64,000 nt of DNA from Linanthus parryae (GCA_023055425.1 JALGPY010000010.1:50776165-50840164); one strand, 5' to 3'; counted from the stretch's first letter, positions 41,951-53,100 are shown. The notes: generated by a model from the letters alone, not told the origin. Made by a program: numbers and translations.

Positions 41951-42586
41951 TGTGCACAAGAGAATCCTGCAGAGAGGACTTCGTGTACACCAAAGGCAGA
42001 GGATTGGAAATGGCACAGGAAGTGTTGGGTTGTGTGTAGGGAGAGAGTAAGGCAGTAGTACTGTCTGAGAGAGAGGCAGGGGTTTGGCAGAGCTTCCGCG
42101 TATGTCTGGTCTGTTCTCCCTGTATGGAAGTGTTAACGTCCTATATATAACGGAGAAGGTGACCGTTGTAGTGTGGTTAATGCGCCCATCAATGGCGGCT
42201 TAATTAGCTTAACCATAATGGCACGTTCGTCCGCGTATATAGGGACCGTTACAGCACATTATCCGCGTATACCAGAACCGTTATGGGGTTTACCGCGTTT
42301 GACCAGATTGACCAGGTTTATGGAGCTCGTGCCATAAATCTCTCAAAAGCAGTTACTAAAGGTCGCGCACGGGCTTGGCTCGCATGCGACAGGACTTACT
42401 CTAGCCTCCAGACCACTAAGTCCCTACAAGTCCCGTGCAGTGGTGATCCAGTGTGTGTGGAGCCCTGTCTCGCAGCCCCCACGTGGATCAGCGCGGCTGG
42501 TGATCCAGTGTGTGTGGAGCACAATATGGTGTGCTAGATGATTGCCACGTGGCCAAGATCTGTCTGCTCAGAAAGCACTATCTACA
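41951..42586 (-). mobile_element. 3' LTR of the 15.2-kb Tat element
   Basis: Ends TGTGCACAAG...TATCTACA on the plus strand. A CTATATATAAC box (about 42,142-42,152) gives a sense-strand TATATATAG. This copy contains the phrase GGTGATCCAGTGTGTGTGG twice (about 42,440 and 42,498), where the other LTR has it once, followed by different bases. This is a local duplication that arose after insertion, or a gene-conversion patch. Confidence 0.93.
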
Positions 42587-42600
42587 TTAGCCCCCTTTCT
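42587..42600 (-). promoter_or_regulatory. polypurine tract of the Tat element
   Basis: The minus strand reads AGAAAGGGGGCTAA directly before the LTR start TGTAGATAG. The pol-less Tat element has the equivalent TTGGGGGCTAGA before its LTR. This fixes the reading direction. Confidence 0.9.
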
Positions 42601-43343
42601 GCGCGTGAAGACTCATAGCCGGATAGGCTTCCATGCGCAGGAACCAACGTATGCGTCGCCGCCACACACCAATTCAAATGTATGCAGATTCAGCCCCCGT
42701 GCGTGCCATTATGACCTAAACCCCTAGAGTCGTGCCGTCTGGCCTTTTAGGGTTTTAGGCGTGACGTCAGCTTGTCCTGTTATTGCGCGATTCGACGGTG
42801 ACGGTTGCGATTCGACTACTGAAAGGACGCAACCCTTCATTGTTTTTAGATAAATACTCTGTACTCTCCATTGTTGCAAAAGCATCACTTCTTTATCTTA
42901 AAGTGAATGATACCCGGAAGCCTTCAAGAGCAGATTCAGATAATCAATCACCAGTTCTCTCTTGTCAATCGTCTTCTTGGACTGTGCGCATCCAAGCAAG
43001 CTTTACCATAACAAGGTTGGCCTTGTTCAATTTTGTTTAATATACTGATATATGCTTTGAACTGCGTTGGATCTGCAAACCCATAACATATTATCCACTG
43101 AAAACTATGAAGAAGCTCTTGCTCTTTGAATCCAACTTTGATTTAATCCCCAGATGATAAGGATCTTGAATGTAGGGTTTCTGAAATCCCTGATAATGCA
43201 AACGATTACAATCTCTAATTTTGAAGATTGCCACTGGACTGTTCATCTTTCTTCCAATAAATCCTCGTACGCTTTGAACTGAATCTTGAAATTCGAACTA
43301 AAGTATGTGTATTTCTCCCCCCTTTTTTCTTGCTTTTCCGCAG
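42601..43343 (+). promoter_or_regulatory. leader and 5' intron of the antisense plant-mobile-domain gene
   Basis: Antisense (plus-strand) upstream region. A GATAAATACTC box lies near 42,848-42,858. A donor-like AACAAGGTTGGCC (about 43,010-43,020) and the strong acceptor CTTGCTTTTCCGCAG (ends 43,343), with the first ATG three bases later, suggest an intron of about 330 bases in the 5' UTR. No other frame is supported here. Confidence 0.45.
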
Positions 43344-43345
43344 GA

Positions 43346-46300
43346 ATGGCAAAGACAAAAGGAACCAAACCCATTAAGGAGGTCGAAGAAATACCTGATC
43401 TTCCCCGGGCCTTATGGCGAAAAGCCCCCTATCTGGGTGGCAAAGACTTCTACCATGCTAGGGTTAAGGCGACGAAACTGCCAATCCCTGTCCCTGGTGA
43501 AGGATTGAAAACGTTAACCCCTCCAGTTAACTCGGCCCTGCTCGAATTGATCGATTCCGAGGACGTGGTTCGATTGGGAGTCGAAAATAGGTATTTCCCG
43601 TATACTGCAATTTCCACTCTAGCGTTTGTCCAGAAATTGGACTTCATGGATGAGTGGATTGACCATGTACTGACCCATCACGCCATGAATTTAAACGATG
43701 CTGGCATATACTTCGCAGTTCGTGCTATGAAGGGTGCTGCCGTGAAGCAGGACCAGTCCATGCTTCTAAACCTTCTTTCTCGTTACTCGCCTGCGACTCA
43801 CACATTCCATTTTGCTGAGTTCGAGGCTACTCCCACGCTCGAAGATGTGCACATGCTGTATCTGTCTCCCGTGGGCAAAGTGGATCCTTTGAGTCCCTTG
43901 AGAACTGATGCGGAGATCGCTTTGTACAAGCAGATGGAAGAGTGCTTGTCAGAAGTGAAGAAAATTTCCACCCGGTGGATTCCTACAGAAGTCCTCCCCG
44001 ACTGGCAGTTGGTTGACACATCTGCGAAGAACACTTGGAACAAGTGGGCGCAATATTTCTTTCGCGATTATGCGAACAGCAGCATCACCAAGAAGCTTCT
44101 GAGCCAAAACCCAAAGGATAAGAACTTTGTGAATGGCAAGGGTTATCACTTGACCCTATGCGCCTTCCTCTGTGCCTGGTTGTCGAGGTACTTAATCGAT
44201 GGTCACCCGCATGATGGGGTCTTCTATCATGTTCTGCCTCTTGCTGTTAAATTGGCCCTTGGTCAGAAAGTCGCACTTGGACCCTTAGTCTTGGGCACGC
44301 TGTACCACAGGTTGGATCAGCTGGTCGTGGCAATGAAGGAATCGCGTGGTCAGCTTGACATACTGACTTACATTAACATTGCTTTCTTGACAATGTGGGT
44401 CTTCGAGCGATGGCCTTCTTATGCCCCAGTCCCTTCTAAGCCCATCAAATGGTGTCCCCCAGGTACGGAGGAGGAGCGTAATAGCGGCATGGCTGCGAGG
44501 TGGTTCGGAACTAACTTTCCCAAGTGCGTTTGGAGCCTGATATGCGAAAATAGGGAAGAGTTTATAGCCATGCCTTATGCCGCGCGTGTTGAGAATGTGC
44601 GATGGTTCCCAAAACTGTATCCCTCTAAGGCTGTTGCTTTCTCAGAAGAGCTCCTCTTTGAGGGCGGGGAGCATTTCCACGAGCGCTATCGCGAATTATT
44701 TTGCTGGTGTCTGAGAGGTTCTCTTCCTGCTCTTGCAGAGCATGTTCGCGAGCTCGCGTCTAGGTACGAGAGGATTACCGTGGATGTTGATCCCACTCGC
44801 GTTTCTCCACAGTTTGGCTTCGATGCGGTAGCACCATCAATCTGGCCGCAGTCAATCATAAGAGGCTGCTACAAGCGGTTCTTGTCTGGGGCGTGCAAAA
44901 CAATCTTGAGGAGCAATCTTCCCTTCGAGCAACATCCAGGTAACCGCGAAGGTGGATATTCCAGAAACTGGATCGCTTATTGGAATGCCCAGCAAACAAG
45001 GTTTGAGACGCAGTCAGCCCCTCAACCCCGCAGAGCTCCTGTGATCAAAAGGAATTCTTTCCCTTTTCGTCCCAACTGTATCCTGGACGATTCTGAATAT
45101 GGCTGCTATTCGTTGCTGGATCGCGAGAATCACCTGTGTCCCTCCATCATTCTTGATGAAAAGATAGCTGCAGTTAGGAGAGGTGATTCGCATGTCATCA
45201 TATACAGCGAAACTTTCGCTAAGGTAAGCAATTTTTCTCGCACGTGCTAAGTTTCTTTATTCCAATATATTGAAAACTTCATGCTTCGTTTCCTGCTGTA
45301 GTGCCATGTGAGGAGGTTTGCATCTGGTGAGCGTTCCAAATCGCTGGTCACCACCATTGTTACTGCAAGAAGGCAAGGACAACCAGTTCGGCTGGCATCG
45401 AAGATGGATCCCGCGGTTGAGACCAACATTCGCGAGATCATGAATGCTTTCTCTGATTCGCGATAGATAATACTCCAGCCTTGTCTCCTCCCAGGAATGA
45501 TCCCTCTCCTCCAGCGACTGCTGCTCCGAGAGTGAAAAGGCCCAGACAAAGAGGAATCACAATCTCTTCCCCTAGGAGCGCTCCAACTTCCCCTCCTCCG
45601 AGATCCCTTACTGCCAGGGATAAAGGTAAAGGTCGCATGACCAGTAAAGCGCAGAAGGAGCTCGCAGGGGAGACCTTTGTTTCGTTTGGCCAGAAGGAAG
45701 AGGAGGAGAGAAGAGAGACAAGAGAAGAAGGTGAAGAAGAGGAAAGAATTGAAGATGTCAGAGACAGAGAGAGAGATGAGAACAAGAGGAAGAGTCAGGA
45801 TGTATCTCAATCGTACTTCTCTTCTCATTATCTTAACTCCTTTTGCAATCTTATCTGAACGAATTGTTTCTTAGCAGATGATGATGATGAGACCATCAGT
45901 GGCCTTTTGGCCAAGAAGCAGAAGAGGGGTTCTCATTCCGGTGTTTCCGACGAAACCATAAGCGAGGAAATTCTTGTCGAGTCCAGGAGAACAGCTGCGG
46001 AGGCTGCTGAAAGAAGAAGAAAGCAAGAAGAAGAGGAGCTCGAACGCGTGAAGCAAAGGAGCCTAGAAAACAACACGTCGATGAACTGGTGCGTCCAACT
46101 GATGATGAAGATGTGCTTCTAGAAGAGGTGGCTCCTCAAGTTGACGAGGAGGATGTGGCTCCAGAAGAAGATGCAGCAGCTCTAGAGCGAGCCCAAGCGG
46201 ACTTCGAAGAAATCGCAGGCGGTAATGAAGGTGAGATTTTTAATCTCGCAGTAACTTACCTAGATGTAATTGTCGGTGCACTAAAGCACGGTGTGTCAAA

Positions 46301-47653
46301 AGCTGACATTCGCCGCTGGCTAGTAGGCAAGTGCGGTGAACCTTCAGGTAATTATTTGAGCAACATGTGTGTACTAGGCTTAGCAACCCAAACATAATCA
46401 TGACTGGTTTCTTCGCGCCCCAGGTCACGCTCACCTTAAAGACATTCTTAATGAAGATACATTAATAGGGCAAGGTTCCACGTTCTTAGCATATGACGAG
46501 GATGCTGCGATCCCACCTTCGCGTGGAGGTGCTCGCTCTTAGCTTACAAAAGATAATAAAATATTATGTAATACAAGGTACCTCACATCATCGCATCTCG
46601 CATCGCAGGCAACGCTGACGAAGCCATGTTGGAACAAAGGAGTCAACCTTCTGCATCCTATGTCCCGGTGCCGAGTTCTCATACTGAGAAGCCCGTCGCA
46701 GCTGCTGAATATGCAGAAGAGCCCTTCAAGGATGTCATTGAAATTTCTGATGATGCCTAAGCTGACACCGTGTTGATGGAGGAAGATGCCCATGCTGGTG
46801 CTGAGGAAACAGGAACAAACGCTGCTGACGCTATCGCACCTGAAGGCATCCCTAATCAAGCTGCAACTTCTGCTTCTGCCATGCCTCCGGCCATGACTGA
46901 GCCTGCGGCACCTTTTCCTGCGTGGAACTTTTGGAGTTCGCAGGTCGGGGCTGCAATGGCACCTGGTGCGGCTTATACTCTTCCCACCAACTATAAGGAG
47001 TTAGAGCTCGCAACTGATAGAAGGGAAATGGAGCGAGGACAGCCTTCAGCTACCCCCGCAATGCGCATTCCTTCTCTGCGCGAGATCCTTGAAGGAACTG
47101 GTATGTCATGATTTTTGTTCGCACCTTGCATTCTTCATTTGCAAGTTCAATAGTCTTACTTGGTTTAAGATTGCCTTAGGGCTGAAGCAAGCTGACGTGG
47201 ACTGGCTAGTTCGGATGCGCCTCTCCTACCCCCAATCATTTGCGAGGTCTCTAGAGATAGGGCCCTTCGACAGGAGGCTGTTTTTGACTGAAGCCATCTG
47301 GATTTTGGAGCAGCTATCCGCGGCCACACCTACGACCATTTCTCCTCAGAGCGCGGATGCTTTTTGGCATGTGCCAAAACCTTCTCACCAAAGTTCAAGG
47401 CAAGATGGGCTTTGGGTTTCTTGTCAAAAGAGCCACCCAGATTCGCACAGCCGTGAATTTGAAACGCGGCTATCATAACCTCGCAGCTGAGGAGCAGAAG
47501 GTGGAGCAACAAAAGCAAAAGGCTGCAGAGGCTGTGAAGCTCTTCCATGAGATGAATGCCAAATACGAGCAATTGAAGCAAGAAGTGGAGCAAGTGGAAA
47601 ATCTTTCGCGTCAGTTTACGCCCAATGACTCCCTGGTCAAAGGCTTATTTTGA
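43346..47653 (+). CDS. antisense plant mobile domain (aminotransferase-like) gene, multi-exon, partly broken
   Basis: Exon 1 (43,346-45,223) is open for 626 codons from ATG 43,346. It has the plant mobile domain (PMD) pattern: basic start MAKTKGTKPIKEVEE, YSPATHTFHFAEFEATPTLE with DVHMLYLSPVG at residues ~150-180, then NGKGYHLTLCAFLCAWLSRY, LGTLYHRLDQLVVAM, MWVFERWPSYAP and WFGTNFPKCVWSL. Introns with plant signals follow: 45,224-45,301 (AAG/GTAAGC...GCTGTAG), about 45,802-45,877, 46,348-46,423, 46,529-46,608 and 47,101-47,179, all 76-80 nt. Later exons encode a basic, E/K/R-rich region, an acidic region (EDVLLEEVAPQVDEEDVAPE) and a C-terminal coiled coil (EEQKVEQQKQKAAEAVKLFH), stop at 47,651. 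Breaks: about 45,466 (stop/frameshift), TAA at 46,758, shift near 47,350-47,450. PMD proteins act in the nucleus in transcription and silencing and occur in transposons; the role here is unknown. Confidence 0.8.
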
Positions 47654-48087
47654 AAAGTAGCAAATCTGTGTGGAGAAAAATGCTAAAATATTACTGTAAT
47701 GTTGCTAGGGTTTCTCCCCCTTTTTTTTCAAAAAGAATTTGAATGCCTGTTTTGCCCTTCCCGGGATTTGCTCGAATATCTCTTGTGCATATCAATTTAT
47801 GACGTCAGCTATTGATATTCTGCCTTGATTTTCGCGCTAATTGCTCATTAGATAAGCACGCTTTCCTTGGGAAGTCTATCTGTATCATGACCATCCGTCA
47901 TTAATTAGGATGCGCAACCGAATCGTCGTAGCCTTTAGTAGGGTAATTGATTGTTACCTCTTTTCAAGGCGTAAGTGATTGATCCTTACCCTCTTTTCAA
48001 TTTTTGCTGACTCATCTCAGCAACTGAAGAGTCTCAACAGGGTCTATATAAACCCTGCATTTTTCTATTTGGGTTCTTCATCCCACA
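47654..48087 (+). promoter_or_regulatory. spacer with TATA box of a second antisense unit
   Basis: TATATAAA at 48,045-48,052 in GGGTCTATATAAACCC, 36 bases before ATG 48,088. Just upstream is TTGCTGACTCATCTCAGCAA, a near-palindrome. The arrangement and words recur on the antisense strand of the pol-less Tat element (25,161-25,240). Before it (47,654-47,990) lies the presumed 3' UTR of the PMD gene, T-rich, with no frame. Confidence 0.6.
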
Positions 48088-48435
48088 ATGTGGCTTGCCG
48101 TGAGTCCTTACGACTGTTGGCTTCAACGCTTGTCTTTCGTTGATTCATGGCAGCTTCAAGTTGTGAAACCTGAGTTTGTGCTTTGCGCCATAGAAATAGC
48201 TTCCAAGATCTGCTTTACAAGGCTTATTGATCTTTATAACTGTCATAAAGAAGATGCAAAGAATACCTCATGTTTGCTCGAAGAATTTTCTTCGTCTATT
48301 ATGCTTGCTGGTCATGTTTCCGGCCGCCTCCCGCCGAGGTGCAGCGCCGTACTGACCTTGCTACCGACTCGCAATGAACGGCGGATTTCTCCTCCAGCTT
48401 GCCCGGAGGTTTATCATTCGCCACCACGTTCGTGA
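48088..48435 (+). CDS. second antisense ORF of the Tat element (unknown protein)
   Basis: 115 codons from ATG 48,088: MWLAVSPYDCWLQRLSFVDS, FVLCAIEIASKICFTRLIDLYN, LEEFSSSIMLAGHVSGRL, then a proline/arginine-rich end. I do not recognise a domain. The region 48,300-48,430 resembles the antisense ORF of the other Tat element (24,740-24,880 read on the minus strand) in order and in short words (TCCGG.GG.CCTC, CTTGCTAC, CCAGCTTGCCCGGAGG). A frame on the minus strand (48,574-48,299) overlaps it, but the TATA spacing favours the plus strand. It may be the first exon of a longer, decayed gene. Confidence 0.4.
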   Translation: MWLAVSPYDCWLQRLSFVDSWQLQVVKPEFVLCAIEIASKICFTRLIDLYNCHKEDAKNTSCLLEEFSSSIMLAGHVSGRLPPRCSAVLTLLPTRNERRISPPACPEVYHSPPRS

Positions 48436-48869
48436 GCTCAGGGTGGCGAGCCATTGTGCTCGTCTCCGTGAACAAGGAGCCTCTTGCTCGAGGAATGACT
48501 GCTTCCCTGTCTTGCACAACCGCATACGCCGGAACAGGTGGTTCCTCAGGCACTTCTCTTGGGCGTAAGACCAAAGAATGGCCTTGTCAGATCCTGGGAT
48601 CTCGAACATAGCGTCGCATAGGTCTTGTAGACATGGCGGGCTGCGGGCTGTTCCTTTCGCAGGAACACCCTACTTGCTACGGATCTTTGGTCGCAGATCT
48701 TTGTATCGCATAGCTTCTGCTAGGACCGTTAGGTCGATCCTTTTCCAGTTAGGATTCCACGAATGTGTAACTTCCGCTTGTAAGTTACTATTTAGATGCA
48801 TTGTAAGCCACGTTGGCTATGTAACTAGCTCTGTTTTGAGCCTTTCGCTTGTAAGCTGTTATCTAGGCA
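48436..48869 (+). other. decayed continuation of the antisense unit
   Basis: Short overlapping frames on both strands, none clearly favoured. The plus strand 48,399-48,611 gives GRKTKEWPCQILGSRT-like sequence with many stops after it. No recognised protein. Confidence 0.35.
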
Positions 48870-48878
48870 GATAAATTG

Positions 48879-49120
48879 GAGCAATTCTTAGGCGCTCATA
48901 GAGCAAATCCACGTGGTGCTCCATTCCACTCACATTTCAACATGTGTAATAAAAGTGGGGTGAGTGGGAGAGAGAAAATAGCCAAGTAAGAATCTGGTTT
49001 TTTTTCTATAACCTATAGGGGTAGTGGTTAACCCTAGTGGGACATGTGTCAGTCAATGAATGGTGTAGAGCACCAAGTGTCGTGCTTACGTGGTGCTCTT
49101 GGAGTATCTAAAAATTTCTC
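48879..49120. mobile_element. MITE, 242 bp, with 9-bp target duplication GATAAATTG
   Basis: Flanks GATAAATTG at 48,870-48,878 and 49,121-49,129 are identical. The element starts GAGCAATTCTTAGG and ends with the reverse complement of GAGAAATTTTTAGA (11 of 14 match). Internal inverted words CACGTGGTGCTC and GAGCACCA occur near both ends. A 9-bp duplication fits the Mutator superfamily; a hAT element would give 8. It has no coding capacity. It inserted in the Tat element, so it is the youngest layer of the nest. Confidence 0.85.
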
Positions 49121-49279
49121 GATAAATTGTAAGTCATTTTGACTCATAATAATAAACCGCCTTGTATGATTTGCTGTTTTCATTACAACAAATTACAATT
49201 TTGCATGCGTGTTGGCAAGTTTTGCCTTCTGTAGTGCTGTATTCATACTTTTCATTGCTGCTATGATTGGCAATCTGTC

Positions 49280-49905
49280 GAATAGATTCGCAGATATGAT
49301 TTTAGATCGTTCGAGATCGTATTTGCGCAGCTTTGCTACCTTGGCAGATAGGCTTGAGATTTACTTTAGGTTAGACCCAAGTACGAGCGCTATCTCACCA
49401 GATAGGCTTCTGTAGATCACTTAAGATCATTTTGCATAATGCTGCTATCATGGCAGATAGACTTAAGAATCATTTTGAGATCGCATTCGTATAGTGTTGC
49501 TACCGCGGCAGATAGGCTTGAAAGATCATTTAAGATCATACTCGCATAGGCTGCTATCGTGGCAGATAGGCTTTAAAAGATCCCTCAAGATCGTATTCGC
49601 ATGAGCTGCTATCGTGGTAGATAGGCTTTGAAGATCACTGCGAGATTTTACTCGCATAGGCTGCTATCATGGCAGATAGGCTTTAGAAGATCACTTAAGA
49701 TATTATTCGCATGAGCTGCTATCGTGGCAGATAGGCTTAAAAGATCACTTAAGATCATATTTGCATAGGCTGCTATCGCGGCGGATAGCCTTTAAAAGAT
49801 CTCTTAAGATCGTATTCGCACAGGCTGCTATCGTGGCAGATAGGCTTTAGAGGATCACTTAAGATCGTATTCGCATAGGCTGCTATCATGGCAGATAGGC
49901 TTTTA
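49280..49905 (-). repeat. hairpin minisatellite of the Tat element, 55-bp period
   Basis: Units start (GCTGCTATC on the plus strand) at 49,441, 49,496, 49,550, 49,605, 49,660, 49,715, 49,769, 49,824 and 49,879, a spacing of 54-55, with two more diverged units to the left. Each holds CTATCGTGGCAGATAG (5-bp stem) and an AAGATCACTTAAGATC linker that is itself partly palindromic. In the sense of the element the core is AGCCTATCTG-CCAC-GATAGCAGC, against AGCCTATCTG-TTT-AGATAGCAGC in the other Tat element. It lies between pol and the antisense genes. Confidence 0.92.
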
Positions 49906-49965
49906 CTACTGGGAATAATGAAATAGACAGATCAATAAAGACAACTGAAAGCATAAAGTTCTTCT

Positions 49966-50045
49966 CATTTGGGAGAAGTCTTTTATTATGAAATACTCTC
50001 ATATGGGAGAGATAACATTACAATTCCCTCATATGGGAGAGAAGA
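49966..50045. repeat. three copies of CTCATATGGGAGA
   Basis: TCATTTGGGAGAAG, CTCATATGGGAGAGA and CTCATATGGGAGAGAAG, 30-40 bases apart, between the end of pol and the array. The core CATATG is palindromic. One decayed copy remains at 23,532-23,548 of the pol-less Tat element. Confidence 0.8.
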
Positions 50046-50111
50046 TGCACGAATTTGAGCAATACAGAGCATGAAGCATACGTTTTAATCTAACGCATAT
50101 AATGAAAGGAG

Positions 50112-53100
50112 TTAAGGATAATACTTCTTAATCCAGCGCATGTTGACTGAGCTTGGGGTTGAGGTCGTTCCATGTAACCTCCGTATGTTGCAGTAGCCAC
50201 TGTCAAAGACTTCTGTGACTTCAAATGGTCCTTCCCAATTGGCTGCGAATTTTGGGTGAGCTGCCTGTCGCATGCAATGGTCAGACGCGCGTAAAACCAA
50301 ATCTCCAACTGCGAAATCTCGACGTTGGACTGTTTTGTTGTACGCACGAGCGATCCTTTCTTGGTACCGTTTGTTAGTCCTTTTAGCTTGCTCCCGCTTT
50401 GCTTCTAGCAGGACCAAGTCATGATCGCGTTGATTGTCATATAATGCATGAAAAGCCAACCTTGCAGAGTTAATCTTTACTTCCGCAGGTACCACAGCTT
50501 CAGCTCCATAGCATAAAAGAAATGGCGAGGCCCTGTGGGGGTCCTTGGAGAAGTCCGATAAGCCCACAGGGCTATGTTCAAAGAATCAGCCCATTTCTTG
50601 TGGTCATATGCGACCATCTTGCTCAAAATCCTCAATAACGTCTTGTTGGTTGCTTCTGCTTGCCCATTCCCCTTCGGGTAGTATGGAGTGGAGCATATCT
50701 GCCTGATTTTGTACTCTGCTAGCTTTGCAGCCACCTGGCGATTGACAAAAGGAGTGCCATTATCCGAAAGGATGGTGTTTGGAATTCCAAACCTGCATAT
50801 GATGCTTTCTTGGATGAAATGGACCACGGCTAGCGCATTTGCTGTCTTCAGTGGTATTGCTTCTACCCACTTGGTGAACAACTCGGTCGCGGTTAGAAGG
50901 AAGTGATTTCCGTGCGAGGTTGGTCGAATGGGACCAACGAAATCCAGAGCCCATGTGTGAAATGGCCATGGTGTTCCCAACGCGTGTAGATCTACGGCAG
51001 GAGCGTGCACTAGATTACCTTTGAATTGACACTCCTGGCAGTGTCTTACTTTGGTGTGGCAATCAGCCTCCATGGTGGGCCAGAAGTATCCAATCGAGAG
51101 GAGTTTTCTGCATAATTTCGCACCTCCCTGATGTTCCACCTGATGAGAAAGGTCCATCACTTCTTGTGCTTCCTTGCTGTCTAGGCATCGCAGCAAGTTA
51201 CCTTCATGGCCCCTTCGCCAAAGCAGATTTTCTTGCACCACATATCGGGCTGCTTTCCTCTTTAGTTTCTCGGCTTCTTTTCTCGACTCAGGCGCAATAC
51301 CCTGGGTGAGAAAGTCAAAAAGTGGTTTCCTCCAATCTGCATCATCGTCGGTCAGAGAAATGAGTAAAGAGTCCTTGATCAGTGCGAAACTCTCGCACGT
51401 TCCTTGAATCAATGCTGCGTCCGTTGACATGTCCGGCCAATGAATGCCATACCTCTGGGCTTTCCGATAGATTGACACCTCACTTTCCCCACAAGCATGT
51501 TGGTGAATCTTTTCTAACAGCAGTTGTCCCTCTTGCTCGGAGACGCATCGCATGAGTATTCCCCCAGAGCCCTTGTAGTAAAGGGTGTTGTCATGTATGC
51601 AATACCCCTTTGTGAATGCCCAGTTCTCGCTGCTCGTGCCTTCTGCGATGGCCCGTAAGATTGACTTTCTCCAGTCGGCATCGCCCATGCATTCATCGTC
51701 GCACGCGTCTTCTGTCAACGCCGAGGATGTTCGCACTTCAATCAAGATTCTCGCGGGACATTTGTCCACACTAACCTTGGATCCCAAGGTAGCTAAAGCG
51801 TCGGCATGCCTATTGTTCGCTCGAGGTTTGTGCTCGTATCTAACGTCACAGAACTGTTGCAACAATCTATGTACCAAGGTCCGGTAGGGCAATAAGTTTA
51901 TCTCCTTCAAACCATACTCGCCCGAGGCTTGTTTGACGATTAACTTGGAGTCCCCCATAACCGTCAGATTGCTTACTTCCAAGGCCTTTGCCGTGCGGAG
52001 TCCTGCAATGAGAGCTTCATACTCTGCTTCGTTGTTGGTGACTGCGAAGTCAAGCTTTGCGGACATCTGTATGCGAAGTCAAGCTTTGGTCAAGACTATC
52101 CCGATGCCTCCACCTTTCCTTGTTGACGAGCCATCGAAATGAAGCGTCCAGTAGGGCAGCTCAACTGCGTAGATTTCAGGTCCCTCCAATTCTTCTTCAA
52201 TCACAGGCTCATGACTGTTATCGGGGAACTGCGCTAGCAAATCCGCCACCGCCTGCGATTTGATCGCCCGCGGCCGAACGCATGTGATGTCATATTGGGA
52301 AATGGTCATATACCACTTTGCCAATCTTCCTCCAGGAGTGGTATGAGTCAGGAGATACCGTATAGGATCGCTCTTTGTGACCACCACTACTTTGTGCGAA
52401 GCAAAATAGTGTCTCAACTTCTCTATCACAAAGAATAAAGCGAGGCAATGACGTTCGATGTCCGTGTACCTTGATTCTGCGGGCTGCACGATGCGAGAGA
52501 TATAGTAGATGGGCCTTTCTTGAACCTCATGCTCCTGAGCTAGGAGTGCTCCTATGGACCTCCTTGTTGACGTCAGATACAACAAGAGTGGTGATCCGAG
52601 CTGAGGTGCGATCATTACTTTTGACGATATCAGCAGCTCCTTGAGTTTCCCGAACGCTGCTTCGTGCTCTGCAGTCCAGTTGTATACAGCATCCTTCTTG
52701 AGAAGATCGCTGAAATAGAAGGTGATTTCGGCGATCGCTGGGATGAACCTTCGCAGATAGGATAGCTTTCCCAAAAAGGTTTTCAAGGCACTCTGGTTAT
52801 GCGGCGGAGTCATGCCAGTGATGGCTGATACTTTCGCATGATTAGGTTCAGTTCCTTGACGATGTACCACAAATCCCAAGAACTTCCCTGATGTTACTCC
52901 GAATGCGCACTTCATGGGGTTCATCTTCAATTGAAAGCGTCTGCATCTGTTGAACACTTTTCGCAAATCTGCCAGATGGTTGCCTCTTCCTTGGATTTGA
53001 CAACTAAGTCATCCACATAGAATTCCACTTCTTTGTGCATCATGTCGTCGAACAGGGCCATCAAAGCCCGCTGGTAAGTCGGACCTGCGTTTTTGAGGCC

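Noticed and set aside
43286..43345. Upstream extension of the PMD frame
   Set aside because: It lies inside a probable 5' intron that ends at the strong acceptor CTTTTCCGCAG (43,343). The ATG at 43,346 is the natural start.
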